64,000 bases of DNA. It comes from Streptacidiphilus jeojiense (GTDB lineage: Bacteria > Actinomycetota > Actinomycetes > Streptomycetales > Streptomycetaceae). Numbering within the stretch: the stretch's first letter is position 1; every line of letters begins with the position of its first letter. Under the pieces are notes generated by a model that did no database searches, was not told the DNA's origin, and saw nothing but the letters and a program-made list of their open reading frames with translations. Shown piece by piece: positions 41,359 through 49,696 of the stretch. The stretch is taken from contig NZ_JOEH01000018.1 in NCBI RefSeq assembly GCF_000719095.1, positions 62,001-126,000 on the forward strand, given 5' to 3'. A program made the translations under genes and the position numbers.

Positions 41359-42492
41359 TCATCGCCGGGATCCGGCCGCCACGGAAGTGGGAGGGGCCGT
41401 ATCGAGCAGGGCGCGGGCCGCCCGCTCGCGCAGCCGGTCCGGCTGGGCGATCAGGCTCTGCGCGGCCTTGGCCCGGCGCAGGTAGCGGTGGGCCGGCAGT
41501 TCCCAGGTGAAGCCGATGCCGCCGTGGACCTGGATGCAGCCGGCGGCGACGGCGACGGCGGTGTCCAGTGCGTCGGAGGCGGCCAGGGCGACGGCGATGT
41601 CGGTGTCCGCGTCCGGCGGTCCGTCCAGGGCCTCGGCGGCGGCGGCCACCAGGGCCCGGGCGGACACGACCGCGACCGCCATGTCCGCGCAGCGGTGCGA
41701 GACCGCCTGGAAGGAGCCGATCAGCCGGCCGAACTGACGCCGGGTCCGGGCGTAGCCGACCGCCAGGTCGGTTGCCTCCGCGGCGACGCCGACCGCATCC
41801 GCTGCCAGCGCGACCAGGGCGGCGCGCTGGGCGGCGGCCAGTAGCCGCGGGGCCTGCCCCGGGTCGCCGACCGGGTCGGCATCGACAGCCGTGAGGACGG
41901 CCCTGGACAGCGGCCGGGTGGGGTCCAGGGCGTCGACGGGTTCGAGGCGGACGCCAGCGGCGTCGACCAGGAAGAGCCGGTCGCCGGCGGCGGCCAGGAG
42001 CAGGGTCGCATCGGCGGCCTCGGCGACGACGGGCACGGTGCCGTCCAGGGTCCAGCCGCTGGCGTGTTCGGTGGCGACCAGGTCGGGTGCGGGGATCCAG
42101 CCGTCATCGGTACGTCCGGCCGCGACGGCGGCACGGGCCGTGCCCGCGGCCAGTGCGGCCAGCGCGTCGGTGTGGGTCCCGGCGGCGGCCAGGGCGGCCT
42201 GGACCGCGAAGCCGGAGACGGTGGGTGCGGGGGCGAGCCGACGGCCGAGCTCCTCCTGGGCCGCGGCGGCCAGCGCCCAGGAGCCGGCGCTGCCGCCGTG
42301 CTCCTCGCCGACCGGCAGGCCGGGGATACCCATCAGGGCCAGTTCGCGCCACAGTTCCGGCGCGGTGCGCCGCCCTTGGTCGCACCATGCGGCTAGGGTC
42401 GCGGCCGAGCAGTGGTCGCCCAGGAGCCGCCGCAGGCCGTCGCGCAGGTCGCCCTCCAGCTCGGCGGTGTCGGACAGATCATGACCGGTCAT
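41359..42492 (-). CDS. Acyl-CoA dehydrogenase, short partner-type subunit
   Basis: A 377-residue subunit with GIPGLPVGEEHGGSAG, RTRRQFGRLIGSFQAVSHRCADM and CIQVHGGIGFTWELPAHRYLRRAKA. Helix G reads AAQRAALVALAADAVG with no catalytic Glu, and the middle FAD-binding domain is divergent. This fits the non-catalytic half of heteromeric acyl-CoA dehydrogenases. ATG 42492 overlaps the upstream stop by one base (TGATG), so it and the 42492-43712 subunit are coupled. Confidence 0.9.
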   Translation of the reverse strand: MTGHDLSDTAELEGDLRDGLRRLLGDHCSAATLAAWCDQGRRTAPELWRELALMGIPGLPVGEEHGGSAGSWALAAAAQEELGRRLAPAPTVSGFAVQAALAAAGTHTDALAALAAGTARAAVAAGRTDDGWIPAPDLVATEHASGWTLDGTVPVVAEAADATLLLAAAGDRLFLVDAAGVRLEPVDALDPTRPLSRAVLTAVDADPVGDPGQAPRLLAAAQRAALVALAADAVGVAAEATDLAVGYARTRRQFGRLIGSFQAVSHRCADMAVAVVSARALVAAAAEALDGPPDADTDIAVALAASDALDTAVAVAAGCIQVHGGIGFTWELPAHRYLRRAKAAQSLIAQPDRLRERAARALLDTAPPTSVAAGSRR

Positions 42493-43712
42493 CAGTTCCC
42501 CTCCCGGGCAACGGTGCCGCCGAGGTGCGAGGGCAGGCCGAGGACCTTCTCCGAGATGGTGTTGCGCTGGATCTCGGCGGTGCCCGCACCGATGGTGGAG
42601 GCCAGCGATCTGAGGTAGCCGTAGGTCCAGCGCGCACCCTCCGGGGCGGTGGGCTCGCGCAGCCCCAGCACCGCGTCGGGGCCCAGCACCCGCAGCGCGG
42701 CGCTGTGCAGGATCTGGTCGAACTCGGCCCGCACCAGGCGGTTGACCGATGCGCTGGCCCCGGGGTCCCGTCCGGCCAGCACCGAGTCGAGGGCGCGGCG
42801 GCTGTTGGAGGCCAGCACCCGTACCCAGGCCTCGATCCGGGCCAGCGACTGGCGCACCACCGGGTCCTGGCCCGCACCGGTGCTGCGGGCCAGGGCGAAC
42901 AGCTCGTCGACGACGCGCCGGTAGCGGTACTCGTCGGCGAGGAACGCGGTGGCGCGCTCGTGGCCGAGGCTGGTGCGGGCGATGGACCACCCGCCGTCCT
43001 GCTCGCCCACCAGGTTGCCGGCCGGCACCCTGACCTCGTCCAGGAAGACCTCCGCGAAGTGGGCGGCGCCGGTCAGATCGCGCAGCGGGCGGACGGTGAT
43101 CCCGGGCGTGTCCATCGGGATGAGCAGGTAGCTGATGCCCTCGGCGCCGGGGCCGCCGGTGCGCACCAGGGCGAACATCCAGTCGGCCAGGTGGGCCTGG
43201 GTGGTCCACACCTTCTGGCCGGTGACCAGGAAGTCGTCGCCGTCGCCGTCCTGTGCCGGGACCCGACGTGCCCGGGTGCTCAGGGCGGTGAGGTCGCTGC
43301 CGGCCCCCGGCTCGGAGAAGCCCTGGCACCAGAACTCGTCGGCGCGCAGCAGCGGGCGCAGGAAGCGGTCCTTCTGCTCCTGGGTGCCGTGCTTGATCAG
43401 GGTGGGCGCCACGATGAACGACAGCGCGCACGGGTGCTTGGGCGCCCTGGACCTGGCCATCTCGCGGTGGTAGGCGATCTGGTCCGACAGCTCCAGGGCC
43501 ATGCCGCCGGCCTCGACCGGCCAGCCGGGAGCCGCCAGGCCGGCCTCGGTGAGGTCGGCGTGGAAGGCGCGGGCCCAGGCGAGCCGTTCGGCCCGGTCCC
43601 GGGGCGGCCGCCCGGCGCGGTCGGCCAGGAAGGCGCGCAGCCGGCCCAGCCACTCGGCTGCGGGCGGCGCCGAGCGGTCGGCATCCGCATCCGCGGCGGT
43701 GACGGCGGGCAT
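42492..43712 (-). CDS. Acyl-CoA dehydrogenase, catalytic-type subunit
   Basis: A 406-residue subunit: FSEPGAGSDLTALSTRA, TGQKVWTTQAHLADW, SLGHERATAF with the candidate catalytic Glu, and GTAEIQRNTISEKVLGLP. It is followed with one-base overlap by the short partner subunit, supporting a heterotetramer for a bulky CoA ester. Its promoter is divergent with the LLM gene at 43811 and contains a TTAACTAGGTTAGCTA element. Confidence 0.92.
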   Translation of the reverse strand: MPAVTAADADADRSAPPAAEWLGRLRAFLADRAGRPPRDRAERLAWARAFHADLTEAGLAAPGWPVEAGGMALELSDQIAYHREMARSRAPKHPCALSFIVAPTLIKHGTQEQKDRFLRPLLRADEFWCQGFSEPGAGSDLTALSTRARRVPAQDGDGDDFLVTGQKVWTTQAHLADWMFALVRTGGPGAEGISYLLIPMDTPGITVRPLRDLTGAAHFAEVFLDEVRVPAGNLVGEQDGGWSIARTSLGHERATAFLADEYRYRRVVDELFALARSTGAGQDPVVRQSLARIEAWVRVLASNSRRALDSVLAGRDPGASASVNRLVRAEFDQILHSAALRVLGPDAVLGLREPTAPEGARWTYGYLRSLASTIGAGTAEIQRNTISEKVLGLPSHLGGTVAREGN

Positions 43713-43765
43713 CTGACCTCCTCAAGCTCATCACCAGGTGCTCTTACATAGCTGAGACTACATGG

Positions 43766-43781
43766 TTAACTAGGTTAGCTA
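43766..43781. promoter_or_regulatory. AACTAGGTT operator candidate
   Basis: TTAACTAGGTTAGCTA in the divergent gap resembles TCAACCTAGGTTGCTA at 46017-46032. Both flank the LLM/acyl-CoA dehydrogenase block. Confidence 0.45.
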
Positions 43782-43810
43782 CAACGATTCGAGTGAAGGA
43801 GGAGCCAACC

Positions 43811-44812
43811 ATGCACTGGGGACTGCCCTGGCCCGGCCCCGAGGTGGCCGCGCAGGCCGAGAAGGCCGGCGCCGCCGCCTTCTGCGCCGGCGAGTTCGCC
43901 GACACCAACTCCTACCTGACCACCGGCGAGATGGTCGCGGGCACCACCGGGGCGATGGTGGGGCCGGGCATCGCCTACGCCTTCGCCCGCTCCCCCTTCG
44001 TGCACGCCTCCGCGCTGCGCCACCTGCACGCCAAGGCACCGGGCCGGATCTTCCTCGGGCTGGGCTCGGGCACCTACCGGATGAACACCGACTGGTTCGC
44101 CACCGGCGCCGACAAGCCGGTCGCCCGGATGGCCGACCTGGTCGGCGCCGTCCGCGCCTACCTGGAGGCCGAGAACGGCAGCACCGTCACCCACCAGGGC
44201 GACTACTACCCGATCAACGCCGCCATCAGGGCCCCGGTCCTCGGCCGCCTGGAGATACCGATCCTGATCGGCGCCTTCAACAAGCTGATGGTCCGCACCG
44301 TCGGCCGCGTCGCCGACGGAGTCCTCGGCCACGGCCTGTTCACCGACCGCTGGTGGACCGAGACCATCAGCCCCGAGCTGGTCCGCGGCGCCGAGGAGCG
44401 CGGCCGCGACGCGGCAGCGCTGCGCCGTTGGGGCTGGCTGATCACCGCCGTCGACGAGGACGACCCGGCACGCGCACGCCGCGACGCCCGGCTGCAGATC
44501 GCCTTCTACCTGACCGTCAGGACCTACGACACCCTGGTCGAACTGCACGGCTGGCAGGACGAGGTGAGCGCGATCCGCACCGCCTTCGGCGTCGGCGACA
44601 TCGAGGGCATGGCCCGCGCCGTCACCGACGAGATGCTGGACGCCGTCGCCCTGTGCGGCACCCGCGAGGAGGCCAGGCAGCGGCTGGCCGCCCGGCAGGC
44701 CCTGCCCGACCTGGCCTTCCTCTCCTCCCCCGGGTTCATGGTGGGCAGCCGCCGCCGGGAGCGCTACGCCGCCTCCGCGGTGGAGCTGATGCGCTCGGTC
44801 GAACCCGGCTGA
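43811..44812 (+). CDS. LLM-class F420-dependent oxidoreductase
   Basis: A 333-residue luciferase-like protein: WGLPWPGPEVAAQAEKAG, GTTGAMVGPGIAYAFARSPFVHA and GRIFLGLGSGTYRMNTDWF. ATG 43811 follows AAGGAGGAG; an in-frame GTG at 43793 precedes that SD and is unlikely. It stands alone on the plus strand between two leftward acyl-CoA dehydrogenase units, so it is probably a pathway oxidoreductase using F420. Confidence 0.87.
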   Translation: MHWGLPWPGPEVAAQAEKAGAAAFCAGEFADTNSYLTTGEMVAGTTGAMVGPGIAYAFARSPFVHASALRHLHAKAPGRIFLGLGSGTYRMNTDWFATGADKPVARMADLVGAVRAYLEAENGSTVTHQGDYYPINAAIRAPVLGRLEIPILIGAFNKLMVRTVGRVADGVLGHGLFTDRWWTETISPELVRGAEERGRDAAALRRWGWLITAVDEDDPARARRDARLQIAFYLTVRTYDTLVELHGWQDEVSAIRTAFGVGDIEGMARAVTDEMLDAVALCGTREEARQRLAARQALPDLAFLSSPGFMVGSRRRERYAASAVELMRSVEPG

Positions 44813-44823
44813 CCGATGTGCCG

Positions 44824-44849
44824 GCGCGGCCTGCGGCGGCAGGCCGCGC
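44824..44849. terminator. Hairpin terminator after the LLM gene
   Basis: Perfect 11-bp arms GCGCGGCCTGC and GCAGGCCGCGC with a GGCG loop, between convergent genes. Confidence 0.75.
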
Positions 44850-44877
44850 ACCCGCGCCCCCGTCAAGCCGCCGCCCG

Positions 44878-45978
44878 TCAGGCCGCCCGCCGGGCCGGGC
44901 CGCCCGGCAGCAGCACCGCGGCCAGCGCGCTGCGGTGGTGCCGGGGCGTGCCGTCGAGCAGTTCCGAGGTCTTGATCCGGCGCAGGTACAGGTGCAGGTC
45001 GTGCTCCCAGGTGAAGCCCATACCGCCGTGCAACTGCAGGGCGGTGCCGGCGACCCGGGCGCAGGCCTCCTTTGCCAGCGATCCGGCGTTGGCCACCCGC
45101 GTGGCGCGTTCGACGGCTTCGCCGCCGTCCAGCGCCCGGGCGGCGGCGCGTACGGTCAGCCGGGCGCAGCGGACGTCGAGGGCCATGTTGGCGGCGTGGT
45201 GCTTGACCGCCTGGAAACTGCCCACAGCCACCCCGAACTGCCGGCGTTCCTTGACGTACTGGACGGTCCGCTCCAGCAGCAGGTCCGCCGCTCCGACCGC
45301 GTCAGCGGCCTGATGAACCGTCAGGGCGTCCACCAGTAGCCGGTGCACGGCCGGGTCGACGACCGCGCTGCGCTCCGGCTGCGCGACCGCCCCGTCGAGG
45401 TCGACGCGGGCGAGGTCCCGGGTCAGGTCGAGCGCTGTGCGGCGGGTGCGGGTGATGCCCGGGCCGTCGGCGTCGAGCAGGGCCAGGACGTGCTCTCCCC
45501 GGTCGGTGACGGCAGCCACCAACAGCAGGTCGGCGTCCGATCCGCCGAGGACCTGGCCCAGGGTGCCGGTCAGCACCGCGCCCGAGTCGGACAGCACCGC
45601 CAGGACCGGATCCTCGCCCGGCTCCGCGACGGCGGGCACGGCGAGCAGCTCGCCGGAAGCGATCCGGTCCGCGGCGTCGCCATCGATGCCGGCCAGCTCC
45701 AGCAGCCGGCACACCACGGCGGCCCGGCCGATCGGCAGCGGCGATCCGGCGCGGCCCAACTCCTCGGCCACCAGGGCGAGATCGGCATGAGTACCGCCCT
45801 CCCCCGAGCGCAGCAGCCCGACCAGACCCAGCCCGGCGGCGGCACGGACGTCCTCACGGCGGACCAGCCCGGCGCCGTCGCGGTCGGCACGGGCCCGGGC
45901 CAGATCGGCGCGGTCCGCCAGCCAGGCCCGCACCGTCCCGATCAGGGCCAGTTGTTCGTCACTGATCATCAGTTCCAT
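44878..45978 (-). CDS. Acyl-CoA dehydrogenase, short partner-type subunit
   Basis: About 366 residues from ATG 45978, which follows GGAGG by seven bases. It has GLVGLLRSGEGGTHADLALVAEELGRAG, KERRQFGVAVGSFQAVKHHAANM and LQLHGGMGFTWEHDLHLYLRRIK. No helix-G Glu is visible (VHQAADAVGAADLLLERT). Like the 41359 gene it looks like the partner half of a heteromeric enzyme; the catalytic mate would be 40135 or 42492. Confidence 0.9.
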   Translation of the reverse strand: MELMISDEQLALIGTVRAWLADRADLARARADRDGAGLVRREDVRAAAGLGLVGLLRSGEGGTHADLALVAEELGRAGSPLPIGRAAVVCRLLELAGIDGDAADRIASGELLAVPAVAEPGEDPVLAVLSDSGAVLTGTLGQVLGGSDADLLLVAAVTDRGEHVLALLDADGPGITRTRRTALDLTRDLARVDLDGAVAQPERSAVVDPAVHRLLVDALTVHQAADAVGAADLLLERTVQYVKERRQFGVAVGSFQAVKHHAANMALDVRCARLTVRAAARALDGGEAVERATRVANAGSLAKEACARVAGTALQLHGGMGFTWEHDLHLYLRRIKTSELLDGTPRHHRSALAAVLLPGGPARRAA

Positions 45979-46017
45979 GCCACAGCCTCCCGATACAGGT
46001 ATTTGAGAAAACTTCTT

Positions 46018-46032
46018 CAACCTAGGTTGCTA
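46018..46032. promoter_or_regulatory. CAACCTAGGTTG palindrome, operator candidate
   Basis: A perfect 12-bp palindrome (46018-46029) in the 110-bp divergent gap between the acyl-CoA dehydrogenase and MFS genes, followed by CTA as in the site at 43766. Confidence 0.55.
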
Positions 46033-46088
46033 AGTAACCCATACCGCCGGATGATGGCGCCACCCCACTCCGAAGAAGGCGACCACCC

Positions 46089-47576
46089 ATGTCCGACACC
46101 TCGGTCCACGGATCCCCGACATCGAGCGGCCCCGAACGCTCCACCGGCTACTACGCCCTGGTGCTCACCGTCATCCTGCTGTTCTGCGAGGCCAACACCT
46201 TCAGCGCGATCCTGTTCTACAACGCCCTGCCGCACATGAGCCCGCCGTTCACCCCGTCCGAACTGCCGTGGATCGTCAGCATCAGCCTGCTGGTCGCGGC
46301 GGCCGCGCAGCCCCTGGTCGGCAAGCTCGCCGACGTCTTCGGCTTCCGGCGGCTGGTCCTGGTCATCGCCCTGCTCTACCTGGCCGGGTCCCTGCTCGGC
46401 GCCGTCACCCACTCCTTCGCGCTGATCCTGGTCGCCCGCGCGCTGCAGGGCGGCATCATCGCGTTGCCGGCCGCCGTGTACGCGTTCTTCCGCGGCTTCT
46501 TCCCCAAGCGGATGGTGCCGATCGTCGTGGGCATGAACGTGACCGGCGTCGGCGTGGCCGGCATCATGTCGCCGATCGTGGCCGGCGCGCTGCTGGACGC
46601 CTTCGGTTACCAGTCGATCTTCTGGTTCTGCTTCATCTACATCGGCGTCTTCACCCCGCTGATCCTGCTGGTGGTGCCGCGCTCCGGACCGCGGATCAGC
46701 CGGCGCATCGACGTCCCCGGCTCGCTGATGATCACGCTGGGCGTCGGCAGCCTGCTGTTCAGCCTGACCGAGGGCTCCGACAACGGCTGGACCAGCGCGT
46801 CCTTCCTGATACCGCTGCTCATCGGCCTGGCCGTGCTGGTCGGCTTCGTCGTGGTCGAGACCCGGGTCGCCGAGCCGATGATCCAGATCCGGGTGCTCAC
46901 CAGCCACGCGGTGCGCAACAGCCTGCTGGTCGCCCTGCTGGTCGGCATCCCCGCCTCCACCTGGAACTACCTGTTCCCGCAGCTGGTCAGCCCGGACCGG
47001 GTGCACGGCATGGACTACGGCTTCGGGCTGACGGCCCTTCAGGCCGGCTATGTGGCCATCCCCTCCGGCCTGTGCACCACGCTGGCTGGACCGCTGGGCG
47101 GCTATCTCTGCCGGCGCACCTCGCCGCGCCTGGTGATGATCGGTTCGGCGCTCTGCGGTCTGGTGGCGGCGCTGTCCATCGCCTACTTCCACAGCCACCT
47201 GTGGCAGGTCATCGTGGCGGGCCTGTTCGGCGGGGTCTGCCTCGGCTTCTACTTCGCGGCCGGGCCCAACCTGATCATCGACGCGGTGCCGGAGGAGATC
47301 ACCGGCGTCGCCACCGGCATCCAGACCTGCATGTCGGCCTTCATGGGCTCGGTGATGCCCATCATCATGTCCATCATCCTGGCCCACAACGTACTGCGCA
47401 CCGACCCGACCACCCACCGGACCATCTCCACCACCCGCGGCTTCATCGACCTGTACTGGATCATGGCCGGCGCCTGCGTCCTCGGCCTGGCCGTCGCCCT
47501 CGCCATGCGGCACGGCCGCAGGCCCTCGGCCGGCGACGAACCCCAGCAGGAAGCCGCTCCAGCTCTGGCGCACTGA
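46089..47576 (+). CDS. MFS transporter, DHA2-type
   Basis: A 495-residue membrane protein with about 14 hydrophobic helices. The loop 2-3 signature GKLADVFGFRR is the MFS motif A. Strongly hydrophobic stretches include VTGVGVAGIMSPIVAGALL and LVALLVGIPASTWNYLF. There is no signal peptide. It is divergent from an acyl-CoA dehydrogenase across a palindromic site, so it may import the substrate or export a product; drug export is the alternative typical for DHA2. Confidence 0.9.
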   Translation: MSDTSVHGSPTSSGPERSTGYYALVLTVILLFCEANTFSAILFYNALPHMSPPFTPSELPWIVSISLLVAAAAQPLVGKLADVFGFRRLVLVIALLYLAGSLLGAVTHSFALILVARALQGGIIALPAAVYAFFRGFFPKRMVPIVVGMNVTGVGVAGIMSPIVAGALLDAFGYQSIFWFCFIYIGVFTPLILLVVPRSGPRISRRIDVPGSLMITLGVGSLLFSLTEGSDNGWTSASFLIPLLIGLAVLVGFVVVETRVAEPMIQIRVLTSHAVRNSLLVALLVGIPASTWNYLFPQLVSPDRVHGMDYGFGLTALQAGYVAIPSGLCTTLAGPLGGYLCRRTSPRLVMIGSALCGLVAALSIAYFHSHLWQVIVAGLFGGVCLGFYFAAGPNLIIDAVPEEITGVATGIQTCMSAFMGSVMPIIMSIILAHNVLRTDPTTHRTISTTRGFIDLYWIMAGACVLGLAVALAMRHGRRPSAGDEPQQEAAPALAH

Positions 47577-47609
47577 CGCACGGTCAGGCCGGGCCGGGCT
47601 GGAAGCCGT

Positions 47610-48839
47610 TCAGGGCAGCTGGCGGATCGCCTCGACCACGTCCTCGGCCGACGCGCCGGCCGCCAGCAGCCGGCGGGCCTGGTTCAGCGCCCGGATCCAG
47701 TTCACCGTGACGGCCCCGCACGCGGCGCCGCTCGCGTCGGCGTGGACGACGGCGACCCGGCCGTCCGCCTGCAGGTCACCGACGACGACCGAGTGCCCTG
47801 CGGGGTCGCGCCGGCCGAACGCGTTCACCTTCCAGTCGTACTGGTCGGACCAGACGTAGTCGGTCGGCTCGTACCCGGCCGCGGCGCCCTGGGTGACGGC
47901 GGTGGCGACGTACCGCGCCTGGTCGCCGGCGTTGGTCCAGTGCTCGGCCCGCACATCGGTGCCGTGTCCCGGATGCGGCCAGCGGGCCACGTCGCCGACG
48001 GCGTAGACGTCGTCGAACCCGATCGCCCGCAGGAAGCGGTCGGTGACGACGCCGTTGTCCAGCTTGAGGCCGGAGCCGGCCAGCCAGCCGGTCGAGGGAA
48101 CGGACCCGATTCCCACCACCGCGGTCGACGCGGCCAGCCGCTCCCCGCTGTCCAGTTCCACGGTGAGGTCCCCGGCCTTGCCCTCGATGCCCACGACGCC
48201 GACGCCGAAGCGGGTCTGCACGCCGTTGCGCCGGTGCAGCTCGACCAGGCTGCCGGCGATCTCGGGGCCGACCAGCCGCGCCATCGGCTCCGGTACCGGG
48301 TCGACGACCGTGACCGCGCAGCCGCGCCCGCTGGCCGCGGCGGCTATCTCGGTGCCGATGAAGCCGCCGCCGACCACGACCACGGGCTCGCCCAGCGCGA
48401 GCCGTGCGGCGATCGCCCGCGCGTCGTCCAGGGTCCTGAGCTGGTGGACGCCCGACTCCGGGAGCCACGGCGAGGGCCGGGCCGCAGCCCCGGTGGCGAT
48501 GACCAGCACGTCGTAGCGAACAGTCGTTCCGTCGGCCAGACGCACCAGCCGGGCCTGCGGGTCCAGGTCCGCAGCGGCGGTCCCGAGCCGCAGTTCGATC
48601 CCGAGTTCCTCGAGTTCCGCCCGGGTGGCCAGGCGGATCCCGTCCACCGATGACTCCGACCACTCGCCCTGCAGCAGCTTCTTGGACAGCGGCGGACGGT
48701 CGTAGGGGAGCTCGGCCTCGGCGCCGACGAGGGTGATCGGGCCGGTGTGCCCCTGGGCGCGCAGGCCCTGGGCGGTCCGGGTCCCGGCGAGCGAGGCCCC
48801 GACGATGACGACGTGACGGTCTGTGGCTGCTTCTGTCAT
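47610..48839 (-). CDS. FAD-dependent ferredoxin reductase (BphA4-like)
   Basis: A 409-residue pyridine-nucleotide-disulfide-type reductase: FAD motif VIVGASLAGTRTAQGLR, LPYDRPPLSKK, NADH motif VVVGGGFIGTEIAAAA and DDVYAVGDVARWPHP. A C-terminal reductase domain follows. ATG 48839 has GAAGGA eight bases upstream. It would pass electrons from NAD(P)H to a ferredoxin for P450s or the Rieske oxygenase, giving the cluster a second reductase type beside the gene at 23196. Confidence 0.9.
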   Translation of the reverse strand: MTEAATDRHVVIVGASLAGTRTAQGLRAQGHTGPITLVGAEAELPYDRPPLSKKLLQGEWSESSVDGIRLATRAELEELGIELRLGTAAADLDPQARLVRLADGTTVRYDVLVIATGAAARPSPWLPESGVHQLRTLDDARAIAARLALGEPVVVVGGGFIGTEIAAAASGRGCAVTVVDPVPEPMARLVGPEIAGSLVELHRRNGVQTRFGVGVVGIEGKAGDLTVELDSGERLAASTAVVGIGSVPSTGWLAGSGLKLDNGVVTDRFLRAIGFDDVYAVGDVARWPHPGHGTDVRAEHWTNAGDQARYVATAVTQGAAAGYEPTDYVWSDQYDWKVNAFGRRDPAGHSVVVGDLQADGRVAVVHADASGAACGAVTVNWIRALNQARRLLAAGASAEDVVEAIRQLP

Positions 48840-48934
48840 CGTCCGGGTCCTTCGCTTTAAAGAGAACAGTTGATCCCTACAACGCAACGTCTCTTATAGT
48901 GATCGCCGCCGACATCCCTGTCAACGGCGGGCCG

Positions 48935-49633
48935 TCAGCGCTTGCGGGCCCGCCGGGTGCGGGGCGCGGTGGTGAAGTTCTCCCGCCGCTCCAGGAACTC
49001 GGCCATCCGTTCCTCCAGGTCCTCGACCCGGTGGCCGGGGGTGCACAGACCCGTGAAGAGGGTGGCGCAGTACTCCCGGGACAGGTGCGCCGCGTCCCAT
49101 TCACCCCGGGGATCCACCCACTGGTAGGTGTGGTTGTGCAGGTTCAGGAACTGCAGGGTGGCCAGGCGCGGGTCCGTCTTGCGGATCGAGCCCTCCTCCA
49201 TGGCGGCGGTCAGCAGGTCCTGCACGATGCCCTCGAACTCGCTGCGCTGGTCCAGCAGCAGCCGGCGGTTGACCCCGCGCAGGTTGCGGTAGTCGTGCTC
49301 GTAGACCCAGATGTGGTCCAGCCACATCAGGATGTGCTCCAGCAGCATCTGCGAGAGCATCCGCAGCCGCAGCACCGGGTCCTCGTCCATGTCGGCGATC
49401 CGGTGGCCCATCATGAGCATCGGCTGCATCACCCGGTTCTGGATCTCGACGAGGAGCTTCTCCTTGGAACCGATGTAGTAGTACAGCCCGCTCCGGGCCA
49501 TGTCGGCGGCGTCGCAGATCTCCGCGATGCCGGTGGCCGCGTAGCCTTTCTTCGCGAACAGCGCGGCCGCCGTGTCGATGATCTCCTCGCGCCTGATCTC
49601 GTAGCCCGGCCCGTGGCCCGGTGGTCTCGCCAT
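48935..49633 (-). CDS. TetR-family regulator
   Basis: A 232-residue TetR protein: DTAAALFAKKGYAATGIAEICDAADMARSGLYYYIGSKEKLL forms the DNA-binding helices. The C-terminal domain is long, acidic and aromatic (IWVYEHDYRNLRGVNRRLLLDQ), resembling the KstR2-like subgroup that senses acyl-CoA esters. No SD precedes ATG 49633. It lies next to mftG in the same direction and could regulate the acyl-CoA dehydrogenase block, the reductase or the mycofactocin genes. Confidence 0.88.
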   Translation of the reverse strand: MARPPGHGPGYEIRREEIIDTAAALFAKKGYAATGIAEICDAADMARSGLYYYIGSKEKLLVEIQNRVMQPMLMMGHRIADMDEDPVLRLRMLSQMLLEHILMWLDHIWVYEHDYRNLRGVNRRLLLDQRSEFEGIVQDLLTAAMEEGSIRKTDPRLATLQFLNLHNHTYQWVDPRGEWDAAHLSREYCATLFTGLCTPGHRVEDLEERMAEFLERRENFTTAPRTRRARKR

Positions 49634-49696
49634 GGTTGGTCATCATAGGGCGTGGACCCGCTCCGACCAGGCACGCGCTGTGCACGCAGCGATCGG

